A DNA stretch of 64,000 bases from Sceloporus undulatus (lineage: Eukaryota; Chordata; Lepidosauria; Squamata; Phrynosomatidae). How positions within the stretch are numbered: position 1 is the first letter of the stretch; each line of letters starts with the position of its first letter. Under the pieces are notes generated by a model. That model was not told the origin of the DNA. It saw only the letters and a program-made list of their open reading frames with translations, and made no database searches. The stretch covers positions 70,089,637 to 70,153,636 of the forward strand of contig NC_056527.1 of assembly GCF_019175285.1 (NCBI RefSeq), written 5' to 3'. Of the stretch, positions 1 through 10,745 are shown piece by piece. The translations under genes were made by a program, and so were the position numbers.

Positions 1-211
1 ATTTTGAAAATTAAAAAAAAAAAACAGTAGTGTTTTGAATACTCTTATCTCTCTCCCCCTTTTTTTTTAACCAGACGTTTTTGAAAGTTCAAATCTGATT
101 TAAAGCCAATTCTTTTTTGGAGTATTTGCAACTTGTGCTTCTCCCCAAAGTCAAGTTGCCTCATTTTCAGGAAATTGATAACTTCTCATTTGATAGACAA
201 ATTATAATGAT

Positions 212-254
212 TTTTGCCCTATAATAGAATTTGGGATTCTATTATAGGGCAAAA
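212..254. repeat. Perfect 19-bp hairpin with 5-base loop
   Basis: TTTTGCCCTATAATAGAAT, a loop TTGGG, then the exact reverse complement ending AGGGCAAAA. The stem has no mismatches. Its function is unknown. Confidence 0.9.
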
Positions 255-950
255 GCTGGGATTTTTCTTCCCCCCCCTTTTTTTTTTTCTTTCAGAAATT
301 CATTTTGTTGCTCATTTTAAGCCCCAAAATAATTTGTTCAGTAATAGCTGTGGTAGATGGTATAATGAACACAGTGCACAGAGAATCAGACTTATTATTA
401 TATCACTTCATTTATTTCTCAGAGGAGAGGGGAGTGTGGGGATGTCACTGTTGCTTATATTTTTTCCTTTCTTCCTTTTTAATAATTTGTAAAGGATTCA
501 CTGTTGCTCAAACCAATGTCTGAGTGTCCTTTATTATTTAATTGCTTAATAATCCGCAGGTGATTTGAAGGACTCTGCAGTCCACATGCCCACAGTTTTA
601 AATAATCTTGTAATATTTGCTTTATGCTGATGAATGATTTGTTATATACTTACAAGTTGGTTTGCAAAGACCTGTTAAGAAGATTCAGCTATATTGTCAG
701 GATAATTTCTTAACCATTAACAAATCTAAGTCAAATGTAATGGTGTTTGATACAAGACAGCAGAGACATAGATGGCAACTAGAGGGCAACGCAATAGAAC
801 AAGTGTGATCTTCTCTTACCTTGGTGTAATATTTCTGAAAATGGATCCTGGTCAAGTCATCATCAGAGGCTCACTTAGAGCAAGGTATGCATGAATCTTA
901 TACTCACACTTAAAGCACACAATTCTTTGGCCCTTAACACCAGTAATTAA
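255..950. other. Unique AT-rich sequence
   Basis: Apart from C and T runs at 270-291, I see no gene, RNA or recognisable repeat here. Confidence 0.4.
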
Positions 951-1144
951 AAGCAGGGGCCGGCACCCTCCGGCCCACCGGGCTGGATGCACCGCGGAGG
1001 TCTTTTGGCCGGCCCCTGCTTGCCCCTGCCGCCGATTCCGGCTCCTGGGCACCGCCATTTTTTCAAAAGCGGCGCGAAGTCTGCGTGACACAAAAAAGGT
1101 CGCGGAGACTTCATGAGGCCCGTACGGCCACCCGGAGCCCTGAA

Positions 1145-2110
1145 CAGGGCTCCGACGCAGCAGCAGCAAGCGCGGCTCTGGGAGGCCCGTTGCCTTTGCT
1201 GGGTTCCTCAGGAGCGTTCTGGGTGGGGCAGCGGGCCTCCCAGAGGCCCGTTGCCTTTGCTGGGGTCTCCTGGAGGGCCCAGCTCGTGGCAGCGGCCTCT
1301 GGGAAGCCGCTGCCTTCGCTGGGGCCTCAGGAGGGCTTTGCTGTTGGCAGCGGCCTCCCAGAGGCCCGTTGCTTCACTGGGGCATCCAGGAGGGCTCCGG
1401 CAGCGACAGTGGGCCTCTGGAAGGCCCGTCCGTTGCATCGGGGGCCTCCATAGAAGGCTCTGGCGGTGGCAGTGGCCTTGGGAGGCGTTGCCTTTGTGGG
1501 GCCCTCGAGGAGGGCTCTCCGTGGTCAGCGGCCTCCCAGAGACCCGTTGCTTCACTGGGGTATCCAGGAGGGTCTCTGCGTGCGGTGGCAGCGGCCTCCA
1601 GAGGCCCGTGCCTTCGCTGGGGGTCCTCCAGGAGGGTCCTGTGGCGACAGCAGGTCTGGAAGGCCTGTTGCCTCACCGGGGCCCCAAGAAGGCTCGGTGG
1701 TTGGCAGCGACCTCTGGGAGGCCCGTTGCCTTGCTGCTGGGCCCTCGAGGAGGGCTCCTGTGGCGGCAGCGAGCCTCCCAGAGGCGTTGCCTTACTGGGT
1801 ATCCAGGAGGGCTCCTGCCGCGGCAGCGGGCCTCCAGAGGCCCGTTGCCTTCGCTGGGGTCCTCCTGGAGGCTCTTGAGGGGCAGCGGGTCTCCCAGAGG
1901 CCGTTGCCTTCACTGGGGCCCTCGGGGTCCTGCGTGGCAGGGGTCCCGAGTCCTGTTGCCTTTGCTGGGGTCCTCCAGGAGGGCTCGGCAGTCAGCGGGC
2001 CCTGGAGGCCTGTTGCCGTTGCCGGGGCCCTGAAGAAGCTCCGGAGCGGAACGACCTCTGGGAGGCCCGTTGCCTTCTCGTGGGGCCCTCGAGAGGGCTC
2101 GTGGTTGGCC
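1145..2110. repeat. GC-rich minisatellite, ~60-bp unit, ~16 copies
   Basis: The motif AGAGGCCCGTTGCCTTCGCT recurs every 59-61 bp (for example near 1186, 1247, 1306 and 1365), each with AGGAGGGCTC and GGCAGCGGCCTCC. Units differ by small indels, so long open frames appear in several frames on both strands. These are repeat by-products and not genes. An imperfect GGGGCCGGC/GCCGGCCCC inverted pair (about 956 and 1010) sits just upstream, so the array may lie inside a DNA element. Confidence 0.9.
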
Positions 2111-2285
2111 GGGCTCTGGCATGGGGCCGGCAAGGAGGCAGAGACCTCCCGCCGCTGGCCCCCGCCAGCTTTTTGCGGCTTTGACGGGGCCTGGGGCCCC
2201 GTCAGGGGCCGGCAAAGAGGGGGAGGCCTCCAGCACTGGTGCCCCTGCCGGCTCCTTCCCGGTCTCTGAAGGGTCTGGGGCCCCG

Positions 2286-2455
2286 TCAGGCCGGCAAGAG
2301 GAGGAGGCCTGGACCCGGGGGTGGAAGCTCCCCCGGTTGTGGAGCTCCACCCCCAGGCTGGAAGCTCCGCCCCGGGGGTGGAAGCTCCCCCGGCACAGGC
2401 CCCGCCCCCGGATGGTGAAGCTCCAGCCCCGCATCGGCCCCAGTTGTTGAGGGAC
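2286..2455. repeat. Short GC-rich direct and inverted repeats (GTGGAAGCTCCCCC type)
   Basis: GGTGGAAGCTCCCCCGG, GGCTGGAAGCTCCGCCCCGG and close variants recur four or five times, some inverted. This continues the GC-rich block of the minisatellite and gives spurious open frames. Confidence 0.7.
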
Positions 2456-2459
2456 AGCA

Positions 2460-3290
2460 ACCCGGCCCCGGCTCAAAAGTTGCTACCACGAAATTAAAGT
2501 ATATAAAGCCAAGTTTATCCTATGTTCTATATGCACGGCAGTTTGGGGTCTCAATCCCATCTCTGAGTAGAACAAGCACAGGCTCAACTTTGGAGTATCT
2601 TGGTGTAGACAAAGGACATCTGTGGCAGCAGTTTAGAGCTGAATTTGAAATCTATTCAATGTACTCGTAAGCAAAAATTAGAATGTTTAATTATTGGTGT
2701 AAAATAATGAAATGGGTCAGATAGACTACCAAGTTGTGTCTTTAGAACAGTTACAACTCCATTACAGTCTGCTTGGACTTGCAATTAACAAACTTTATAA
2801 GAAGTGTGGTCTTCCTGTAACAGATACGTTTAGTGATCAAGCAAAAAAGATGCGAGACCAAAATCAGGATTGAGGCCCAAAAAGATATAGCACTCTTAGT
2901 AAGGTAGGCAATTAATGGGAGCCGAAAAAGGATCTTTCAATTAGCAAATTACCTAAAAATTCAAAATGCCAAAACACCTGAGGAGGCATTACCCGAGCTA
3001 GATTTGATCAGATTGATACTATGGTTAGATATGGAGATTAATGGCATCTTTAAGAGTGAATCTGTATGTGTGGAGTCCATGAAATTAGACAAAGCTCCAT
3101 ACTATTTAAGTGCAAATTGTATCAGCAAGAAAGAGATCTTGACCCCTATTTGTATCTTGGCCTATATCAAACGAATATGTACTGGGATATCTTGTTGAAT
3201 AACATACTTTTGGTGGTCAAGATTCAAAACATCTATCAACACAGATCGGTATAAATAAAGCAATAATCTGATATATATTGTGGGGAGTCG
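2460..3290 (+). other. Unassigned, possible decayed LINE 3' coding region
   Basis: Scattered plus-strand frames give SLSRTSTGSTLEYLGVDKG and a Cys/His-rich patch with KRICTG (about 3050-3200). This loosely recalls the C-terminus of some LINE reverse transcriptases, but there are many stops and I cannot name a family. Confidence 0.25.
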
Positions 3291-4700
3291 GCAAAATTGC
3301 AGGGGTGATGAGAATATATGTTTATCCTATTTTATTTTAATTGCTTAGTATTTGTGAACAGGTGGTGCAGAAGGAGGTTCGGTTGAGTGGGTGAGGGAGA
3401 AGACAGGCGGGCAGTGGGGCCCAGGGAGGCACCAGAGGGAGGAGGAGAGAGAGGAGACAGCGACACAGTGGAGAAAGAAGAAGAGGCAAGACATGCCTCA
3501 AGGTGAAGGGGAGATACCGGGGCCCTTATAAGGAAGGAGGGTGGGCATTCGGGAGGGAAGAGCTATGGAAGACAGGGTCGTGGAGAGGCCGACGTACAAG
3601 GAGAGGCAGGATATAGAAGCCCCTCTCGGGTGGGGTGTCCGATTTGCCTAGTCTTCCCATGGCGCCCTCGGGTTGACTTATTCAAGCGGTCAAATTAGTT
3701 GACTTCGGTGGGAAGGCAGCTTGGGAAGACTATGGGAATCCTGTGGTGGGGCCAAGTGGGCCGAGTCAGCCTAATCCAGAAAGGACTGGTGGACCCACAA
3801 GGAGAAAGGAACACTGTCCACGGCCAACGGAAAGGGAAGCTATCTGTAACTTTCGATGAAGCATTTGCGTAGTCCTTGAGAATAGACCGAGACTGGTAGG
3901 AACTACCACTCTGGCTTGTTGTTGAGAGACTGGAGTCAAGTCGTTTGTTTAATTGATCCAGTCACGACGGCACATATTTGTGGTAAAGAGGGTAACTATA
4001 CCTCATTAAAGTTTGGTGAAGTGCACAGCATCAGTGGTCTAGTGTATTGTATTTCTATTTCTATATATTTCATTTATTTTACATCTTTATATACTTTATA
4101 TATAACGTTGTATAGAGTTTTTATAGATTCTACTTAGTTTTGTGGTACTTTGAGATGGCCACGGCTAATCAATAATTGAATATTGCAACTGGCATGGTGG
4201 GGAGCAACAAAAGAATTTGGCGCATGGCTTGATACTGAGCATGCTGTGCTCATGAGTATTTAGCCTGCCTTGGGAGTAGGCCTGCAGAAAGCAAAGTTTC
4301 AACCTGCTTTTGGAAAAAGCACGATCAAGCCACTTTCGCTGCCTATTGTGTCCCTTGACATTTATGTTATCTTTTATACATGATTCAATTCCTTATGAAG
4401 TTGGCCCTATCTCCATCTTTCATACTTTTTCTTATCCCCAGTGACCATCACCGTCTTTCTGTAATTATATGTTTATATCTCAGTTGCTGCCTTTTTGGGA
4501 ATATTTTCAAGCGTGGAGCTGAATCCATGGATAAAAAATCCATGGATATGGAGGGCTGACTGTAGTGTCGTAGCTAAGGTTTGGATTTTTTTCTGATTTC
4601 TGAATTATTTGTCTTTACTTATATTTCTTCAGTTAATGGAATGTATAGTTGTTATGTTTATTGTTTTACTTCTAGTGTTTTAATTTAGTTTAGTGCTTTA
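3291..4700. other. Unassigned; purine-rich then AT-rich sequence
   Basis: Positions 3350-3560 are rich in GGAGG/AGAGAG with a CCTTATAAGG TATA-like site (about 3530). Positions 3560-4020 are moderately GC-rich and end near an ATTAAA. It could be LTR-like, but I found no matching termini or target-site duplication. Confidence 0.25.
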
Positions 4701-4732
4701 GTGTTACCTTGATGGTTTTAGTTTAGTCCTCT

Positions 4733-5090
4733 CTTTGGGTGCTTTAGATCCCAAAAAAGGGCGGTTTGCCGGCGCCGTCATTGCTGTGGGAGGGGCCCCC
4801 AGCGGCCAAACGCGTGGCTCCTTCGCGCAAGCAAAAAAGAAGCTAGCCAAAAAAGCGCTTCTTTTGCGGCCCGGAAATGGTGTCGCCAAGTGCCAATGGT
4901 GTCACTCGTGGTGTCATTTACACCGTGCGATTGTGCCGCGGGTCCAAAATGGCGGTTGCATGTGAAGGGTGCGCCATTGTTACATGCCAGCACGTACTAG
5001 GGTTAGGGGCATCCGGAAAGGATGCGTCCTTTCTAACCCTAGTCCTGCGCGGCCTGTACTTTTTGCCGATCTGTAAAGGTCTTTCTCTCT
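4733..5090. mobile_element. CpG-rich MITE-like element with CTAGGGTTAGG core palindrome
   Basis: A CpG-rich island in AT-rich DNA. Near 4988-5042, TACTAGGGTTAGGGGC is mirrored by TTCTAACCCTAGTC. The same core occurs at 9.5 and 13.8 kb, and a weaker one at 61.85 kb. The ends carry GGCGGTTTGCCGG and GATCTGTAAAGG, like the TTACAGAC-type ends of the other MITEs. Confidence 0.5.
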
Positions 5091-5780
5091 TTCCACCTGT
5101 ATGAATGTATTCTGCTTCCTCTCGTTCCCTCACATTTGTCTCCATGTTTTCTTTGTCAGTGTGTAATAGCATGTTGGATTAAAAACAATAAATAACTTAT
5201 GTCTGCTCTCACAACTGGGCAAGATAAACTTTCTATCTAAATAGATATGTGCCCATTAGGACTATAATAGATGTCCATATTGTTTTTACAGGCATATTAT
5301 AGAGCTGCCATAACTGTCAATCCTCGATCGGACAAATGAAAAACATGTAGGACAAAATTAGCCCCAGTGAGGACTCTGTTGAATGGAGGATACGCGGACA
5401 ACTAAAAAAATAGTATTTAAAAAATTCTATAAACGATGTTTCTTGGCATGCTCAAAAGAGGAATTTGGCATTATTCCTCGACAGAGGCGAATGTACTCCC
5501 TTTTCTGGCCAAATACCCCTCTCCCATTCCAAATATCAAAACAGCACATTTGGGCATTGAATTGCTTTATTTAATGGCCTCTTGCATATTTCAGAGGCTT
5601 ATGATAACAAACCTTGGGTTTAACACTTAAACGGGTAACATGGTCATGCTATTTAACATGTCATGGTGGTTTAACAGATTGGATTCCTGTTTCGGTTTCT
5701 TTACATCAACTGTATTTTCAGAAGTGTGTATTGGTCAAGTTACTTTGATTTTCTCCTTGGCCATGCCTGAGGGTTGCTGA
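5091..5780. other. Unique AT-rich sequence
   Basis: I see no recognisable feature here. Confidence 0.35.
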
Positions 5781-5784
5781 TATC

Positions 5785-6670
5785 ATTTCCATCACATCAC
5801 TTCATTGTCAAAAACAAGGCAGGCTTGTTAGCATTAAAGCACAAAAAATACACAGAAAATGCACTTTCCAGTGCATTTTTCTGGTATTTTGTTTTATGCT
5901 AACAAGTCTACCTGTTTTGACAGATAGTGATGATGATGGTGATTGATTAATCAGCTTCTGAGGCACACTTCTTCAGCTTCAGGACAGTGGTGCATGCTCA
6001 GAAGCTGTTGATTACATATCACCTCCATCTCACTATTCATTGTCAAAACAAGGTTAGATGTAGCATTAAAGCAAAAATACACGAAATGACTTTGAAGTCA
6101 ATTTTCGCTCGACCGTGATGCTGCCTCAGAGTGATGATATCAATTCACTATCATATCATCATCACTTCATTGTTCAAAACAGGCAGCTTGTTCGCATTGA
6201 ATACCAAAAATTCAGAAACGATTTGGAAAGTCCCACTGTCTCGGCTTCAGAAACAGTGGTGCATGCCTCGAAGTGATGATATCAATTCACCCACCAATCT
6301 CATCCATCTTCATTGTCAAAAGGCCGATTGTTGCATTGAAATCACCAAATACACGAAATAGCACTTTGGAAGTCACACTGTTCGGCTTCAAAACAGTGAG
6401 TGCATGCTCAGAAGCTGATGATACATATCACCATACCCCCCATCATCATCACTATCATTGTCAAACAAGGCATGACTTGTTAGCATTGAAATCACATAAA
6501 TACACAGTAAAACGCATTTGAAAGTCACACTGTCTCGGCTTCAGAAACAGGTGTGCATGCCTCAGAAGCTGACTGATATCAATATCATCATCATCATCAC
6601 CACCACTATCATTGTCAAAACAAGGCAGACTTGTTAGCATTAAAAGCACAAAAATACAAAAAATACACTT
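5785..6670. repeat. Tandem array, ~145-bp unit, about 6 noisy copies
   Basis: The block CATTGTCAAAACAAGGCAG, GACTTGTTAGCATT, AATACACAGAAAA, CAGTGGTGCATGC, then CAGAAGCTGATGATATCA recurs about every 140-150 bp, ending with CATCATCATC. Copies differ mainly by one- and two-base indels. Confidence 0.85.
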
Positions 6671-7205
6671 TGGGAAAAATACACTAATGGAAATGGCCAC
6701 CTACCTCCTCCTCCTCCGCCTCTGCCTCCTCCTCCTCAGCGTCAAATGGCACCAGGAAATGGCCCTTTCCCCTCCCTCTGGCCCAGAGCCAGAGGCCTAC
6801 CCTCAATGCTCATCCTCCTCCTCCTCTGAAGCCTCCTCCTCTTCTGAAGCTCCCAGAGGCTGGCCAATGGCAGACTGGGGCTGTAAACAGCCCTGCCTCC
6901 ACTGTTCTCCTCTTGGCTAGCCAGCCTCAAGGAGCTGCTCATTCTTAGCCCCGCGTGTGGGCATGCGAAGCATGGCGCGTGCAAGCTACTGCTGGCTGCG
7001 ATCTGAATAATTGCTGCGGCCCGTGCAGAGGTGGGTGGCTGGGTGGCTGGCCAGCCGGCCGCATCAGTGACCAGGGTGATGGACGCATCAGTGGGCCAGG
7101 CCCCGGAGCCGGCCCCAAACCCAGGAATTAGTAGCAACCGGGACGGGACCGTCTCAGTACCACAAAAAACGTGAATGTCCTGCCTGCCGGCGGGACATAA
7201 CAACC
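6671..7205. other. GC-rich block with CTC/CCT triplet runs
   Basis: CTCCTCCTCC runs (about 6706-6850) are followed by CpG-rich sequence up to GCCGGCGGGACATAAC (about 7186-7201). It looks like a degraded DNA-transposon or CpG MITE. The open frames on both strands match no known protein. Confidence 0.35.
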
Positions 7206-9080
7206 CTACATATAACAGATTCTGCTATAAGTATATAGCAATGCCTGTATGTTTCTTCCATGCTTGTTTAGATATGTATAGTTCCTCATCAGATGAGATT
7301 GTACTCTGTAGTAGATAAATGGCTTAATTATATCATTTTAGATGGTGATATTTCTTTAGGTGTAAGTACAGAGAAGTCTGCCAAAGGGATGTAGGTGAGA
7401 TAAAGGTCCAGTCATTATGAAAGCATAACACTTTACCTGCCATATAGTATAAAGTAATGAATGTGTGATGCCCTACATGTAATGTAATGTAGTGAAAGTG
7501 AAGTGCCTAGACATTTAAATTTCTGTGTTTCTCCCTAAGGGGTGTGTGTATGTTTGTACATCTATGACTACATATAATAAAAAGCTTAAACAACTATCAG
7601 AGCCTGCTCATTTTTCCATATAAACATCCTAAGCTTCCAATACTGAAAAAAGCTATAGTGGAATGATGATACAAACTCTGCCTGTTTGGATTTTAGTGTT
7701 GGTTGTGAGTTGAAGGCCCAGGCAAAGGTAATAAAAGGAACCCCCAGAGATGTACAGATTAACTGACAAATATCAAAGAACCCTCATTGCCTCAGTCTAA
7801 AGAGATAGGAGTGGGGAACCATGCCTTTTTCACCTCTCCTCCCCTCTGACCTGGCTTGCCACCCTTCCTCCCCTCTGTTTGTTTCCGTTTCAGGCTCACT
7901 TCCTCTGGTGCCACCTCCACAGTCTTTCTCCTCCTTGGATCATATTCCCCCCTCCCCACTAACTCCTCTGTTCCTATCTTCCTCCACTGCCATTGCCACA
8001 ACAATCTCTTTACACCTGTTTCTCATTTCCTTGCTCTGCCTTGACCTCCTACAACTCCTCTTCTTATGCTTCTGTGGACTCCTGTACTGTTTCCAGAACA
8101 GGAGCCAGGTGGCACTTGGAACCCACACCATCAGCCAGCACTGCTACTTTCCTTGACCTGCAAGAGGCATCTTTGTAATTGCCACAACTGTTTAGGTAGG
8201 TTCTGAACTACAATGAACCAACTACTATTGGTTCTTTGTCCTCCATGTTTGAAAGAGATGTTACAGAACCTCTGTAAGATGTTATGGAAACTTTAGTATT
8301 TGTAAGTACACCTATATCCTATGTTTTAACCAGAAAAGATTAAGCCAGTTTTATTTCTTTGTTATACTTTTTAGGGAAGAGTGGGATTGGTTGTTGAAAC
8401 TGTGGATACTAATTGCTTTGCTTGCAACAGAGCAATTATTATCTCTCACATTACCCAGCAATGTCAAATGTTCTAAGAGTTATCAGTATATGTGTTTGCT
8501 ACATTTCCATATTTAATTAAACAACAGAACAAATATAGAAAATATTGGCAAAAATGATATTTTTCAATACATATGAAAAATGAGGATACACAAAGATGTT
8601 TACAATTTAAAAAATCTTAACAAACTTGTGGTCCATTTTTGAAAATAAAAAAACTCAACCTCAAACCTTCACCTACTAAAAGCCAGTGTTGTACAGTGGT
8701 TATAATGTTGGATTGAGAGTTAAAGGATATATCCCCACACTCATCATCATCATGATCATGATCATCTATATTTCAGTAACTAGTAGGTGAGCATTTGAAT
8801 GGACTCCATTAGCAAGCAGTGCATTTCAAGGCTGCAATGTCATAATTTGATGTTATAGTCACTGAGTGGTGAAAATCCATGCATGAATCTCCATACATGC
8901 TAGCAGCTGAATGCATTAATATATTGCAGTTGATAGCATTATGCTTGAGATATCAACATGTGTTCCCTCTCTAATGACAGATATCTGTCATTCTAGCTCA
9001 TTCACACATACAAGCAGCTGGTGTTGCTGTTGCATTGAATGTGAATATGAGAAACAGTCATGAACATGCACATAGAAAAT
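7206..9080. other. Mostly unique sequence with a SINE head
   Basis: Near 8680-8745 there is a decayed tRNA-SINE head (GTTGTACAGTGGTTATAATG, TTGGATTGAGAG). A CATCATCATGATCATGATC run lies at about 8741-8765. The pyrimidine-rich stretch at 7820-8160 gives overlapping low-complexity frames that I do not regard as genes. Confidence 0.4.
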
Positions 9081-9089
9081 AACCATAAA

Positions 9090-9460
9090 CTAAGGGACAT
9101 GACAGACGGGCAGCTAACTGCCACCCCTGTTGGCCCCCCATCATTGCCAGGGCAACCAAACACTGCAGCAACAATCCACTCCCTCTCAGAAGCAACAAGA
9201 AGGTGCTGTAAGCAGCTTCCTGGAAGGGGCACCATAGTGGAGCTCGCACACCATCATGATGCTTCTTCCGGCCAGCACTGTTTGGCCACTGTGATGCATG
9301 TGCATCATCATGGCGTGCCCCATATGGATGGGCATGTGCCAAGATGGCACCCAGGTGCCTGATAGGGTTTAAGAGCATGTGAATGCTCCGCCCTCCCACA
9401 GCCCTACTTCATGGTCAGGCTGGCACAAAGTGCTGGTCTGTACCACCCTTAAGTATCTTT
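9090..9460. mobile_element. MITE-like element, GACAGACGGGC end
   Basis: It begins near CATGACAGACGGGCAG and ends near GCTGGTCTGTACCACCC, similar to the CAGAC/GTCTGTA ends of neighbouring MITEs. The interior has ATCATGATGC, GTGATGCATGTGCATCATCA and other short palindromes. The exact ends are uncertain. Confidence 0.4.
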
Positions 9461-9479
9461 TCAGGTAACAAGTCTCTTT

Positions 9480-9845
9480 GGCGGGTTACAAACCGCCAGA
9501 AAGTATGCACGGAGCACGTACTAGGGTTAGGAAGGGGCGGTGCTTCCTCACCCTCCTAACCCTAGTACGTGCTCTGCATGCACAAAATGGCGGCGGCCAT
9601 TCCACTTGGCCACCGCCATTTTGACGTCTTGGACGCATAGCATCCAGACGTGTCACGGCGGAAGTGACACCATGAAAGTGCGCCTTGCGCTTTGCAGCAC
9701 CACTTCTGGGGCCCAGGAAGGAGCGCGATTTCCTCGCTCCTTCCTCTGAGCGTCCGGGAACCCAGCGGTGTGGCAGCTGCGGCTCCTGGACGCTGCAAGC
9801 GGTGGCGGTGGGAGACCGCTGCAATCCGGCGGTTTGTAATCCGCC
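9480..9845. mobile_element. 366-bp MITE with 18-bp terminal inverted repeats
   Basis: The left end GGCGGGTTACAAACCGCC and the right end GGCGGTTTGTAATCCGCC are inverted repeats matching at 17 of 18 positions. TTT lies next to both ends. Inside, GCACGTACTAGGGTTAGG (about 9508) is mirrored by CCTAACCCTAGTACGTGC (about 9556-9573). No transposase is encoded. The 3-bp flank and end type suggest a PIF/Harbinger-like family, which is inference. Confidence 0.75.
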
Positions 9846-9928
9846 CTTTCTTCTGTTTGTTCTGTAGAGGAGTAATTTCAAAATGTTACTATCTAATAGC
9901 TTAAAAAATATTCTCCAAAGCAGCCATT

Positions 9929-10163
9929 GGGCCCGAACAGACAGGCCAAAATAAAGCTGCTTCTGGTCACTTTGGAGGTATGCTGTTTAAATGATGCATG
10001 CGTCCCAAGAGGCTGGAAGCCATGGCAAAGCCATGCTCCAGTCTTAAGGAATGGAGTGTAGATCTGGTGCAGCTTGTAGCCTTTTAAGATGTGTGTGTCA
10101 TTTAAACAGCATATCTCCAAAGTGACCCGAAGCAGCTTTATTTTGGCCTGTCTGTTCGGGCCC
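9929..10163. mobile_element. Palindromic MITE (fold-back family A)
   Basis: GGGCCCGAACAGACAGGCCA at the left is inverted at the right, followed inward by AAAATAAAGCTGCTTC and GGAGGTATGCTGTTTAAATG in both arms, so nearly the whole element folds on itself. The same family recurs at 34486, 47323 and 61943, with a variant end at about 49068-49140. Confidence 0.85.
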
Positions 10164-10326
10164 ATAGTATAGGAGGAGATAACACATTTATTTGTTTTGT
10201 TATAACTCTCTTCAGCTTAAGCTCTTCCATGTTCTTTGGGCATCAAAGTGTATTTTTTCCTTGCTTATTAGCCATTCGTGAAAAATACAGGAAGTGCCCT
10301 ACGATATGTCAAAGTCCTTGTCAATC

Positions 10327-10462
10327 CAGTGATTCTCAAACTCTGCCCTTCCAGGTGTTTTGGACTTCATTTTCCAGAATCCCAGATCATTGACCCAGAT
10401 ATTTGAGACGTCTGGGAGCTGAAGTCCAACACATCTGGACAACCAGGGTTTGAGAATTACTG
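10327..10462. mobile_element. hAT-like MITE (CAGTGATTCTCAAAC ends)
   Basis: The ends CAGTGATTCTCAAACTC and GGTTTGAGAATTACTG are inverted. The inner arms hold GTTTTGGACTTCATTTTCCA and its counterpart AGCTGAAGTCCAACAC. This is the end type of Charlie-like hAT MITEs, which leave 8-bp duplications. I could not confirm one here. Confidence 0.65.
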
Positions 10463-10499
10463 ACTTAGTCCAATAGTCACTTCTGGCAAACCTCTCCAG

Positions 10500-10745
10500 C
10501 ATCTTATGATGCTGTATGCCTTCAAGTAGTTTCAGATTTATGGCAACCCTAAGGTGAACCTATTTTGGGATTTTCTTGGCAATATTTGTTCAGAAGAGGT
10601 TTATCTTTGCCTTCCTCTGAGGCTACCACAGTGTTACTTGCCGAAAGTCACCCAGTCGGTTTCCATGGCCAAGTGGAGATTCGAAGCCTGGTCTCCAGAG
10701 TTATAGTCCAATGCTCAAACTACTACACCATGTTGTCTCTCTACA
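10500..10745 (-). repeat. CORE-type tRNA SINE, full length, minus strand
   Basis: On the plus strand: GTATGCCTTCAAGTAGTTTC, then ATGGCAACCCTAAGG, the core GTCACCCAGTCGG, and the reversed B box GAGATTCGAAGCC, ending CTACACCATGTTGTCT, the reversed A box. Confidence 0.8.

Noticed and set aside
1113-2269. Overlapping open frames of 170-306 codons in the GC-rich block
   Set aside because: They are the same ~60-bp minisatellite read in different frames and strands. No protein domain is present.
7821-8156. 111-codon frame rich in Ser, Leu and Pro
   Set aside because: It is a pyrimidine-rich stretch with overlapping frames on both strands and no recognisable domain, signal or splice context.
9508-9573. 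TTAGGG-like motifs suggesting interstitial telomere sequence
   Set aside because: Single TTAGG motifs occur in a MITE palindrome, with no tandem TTAGGG array.
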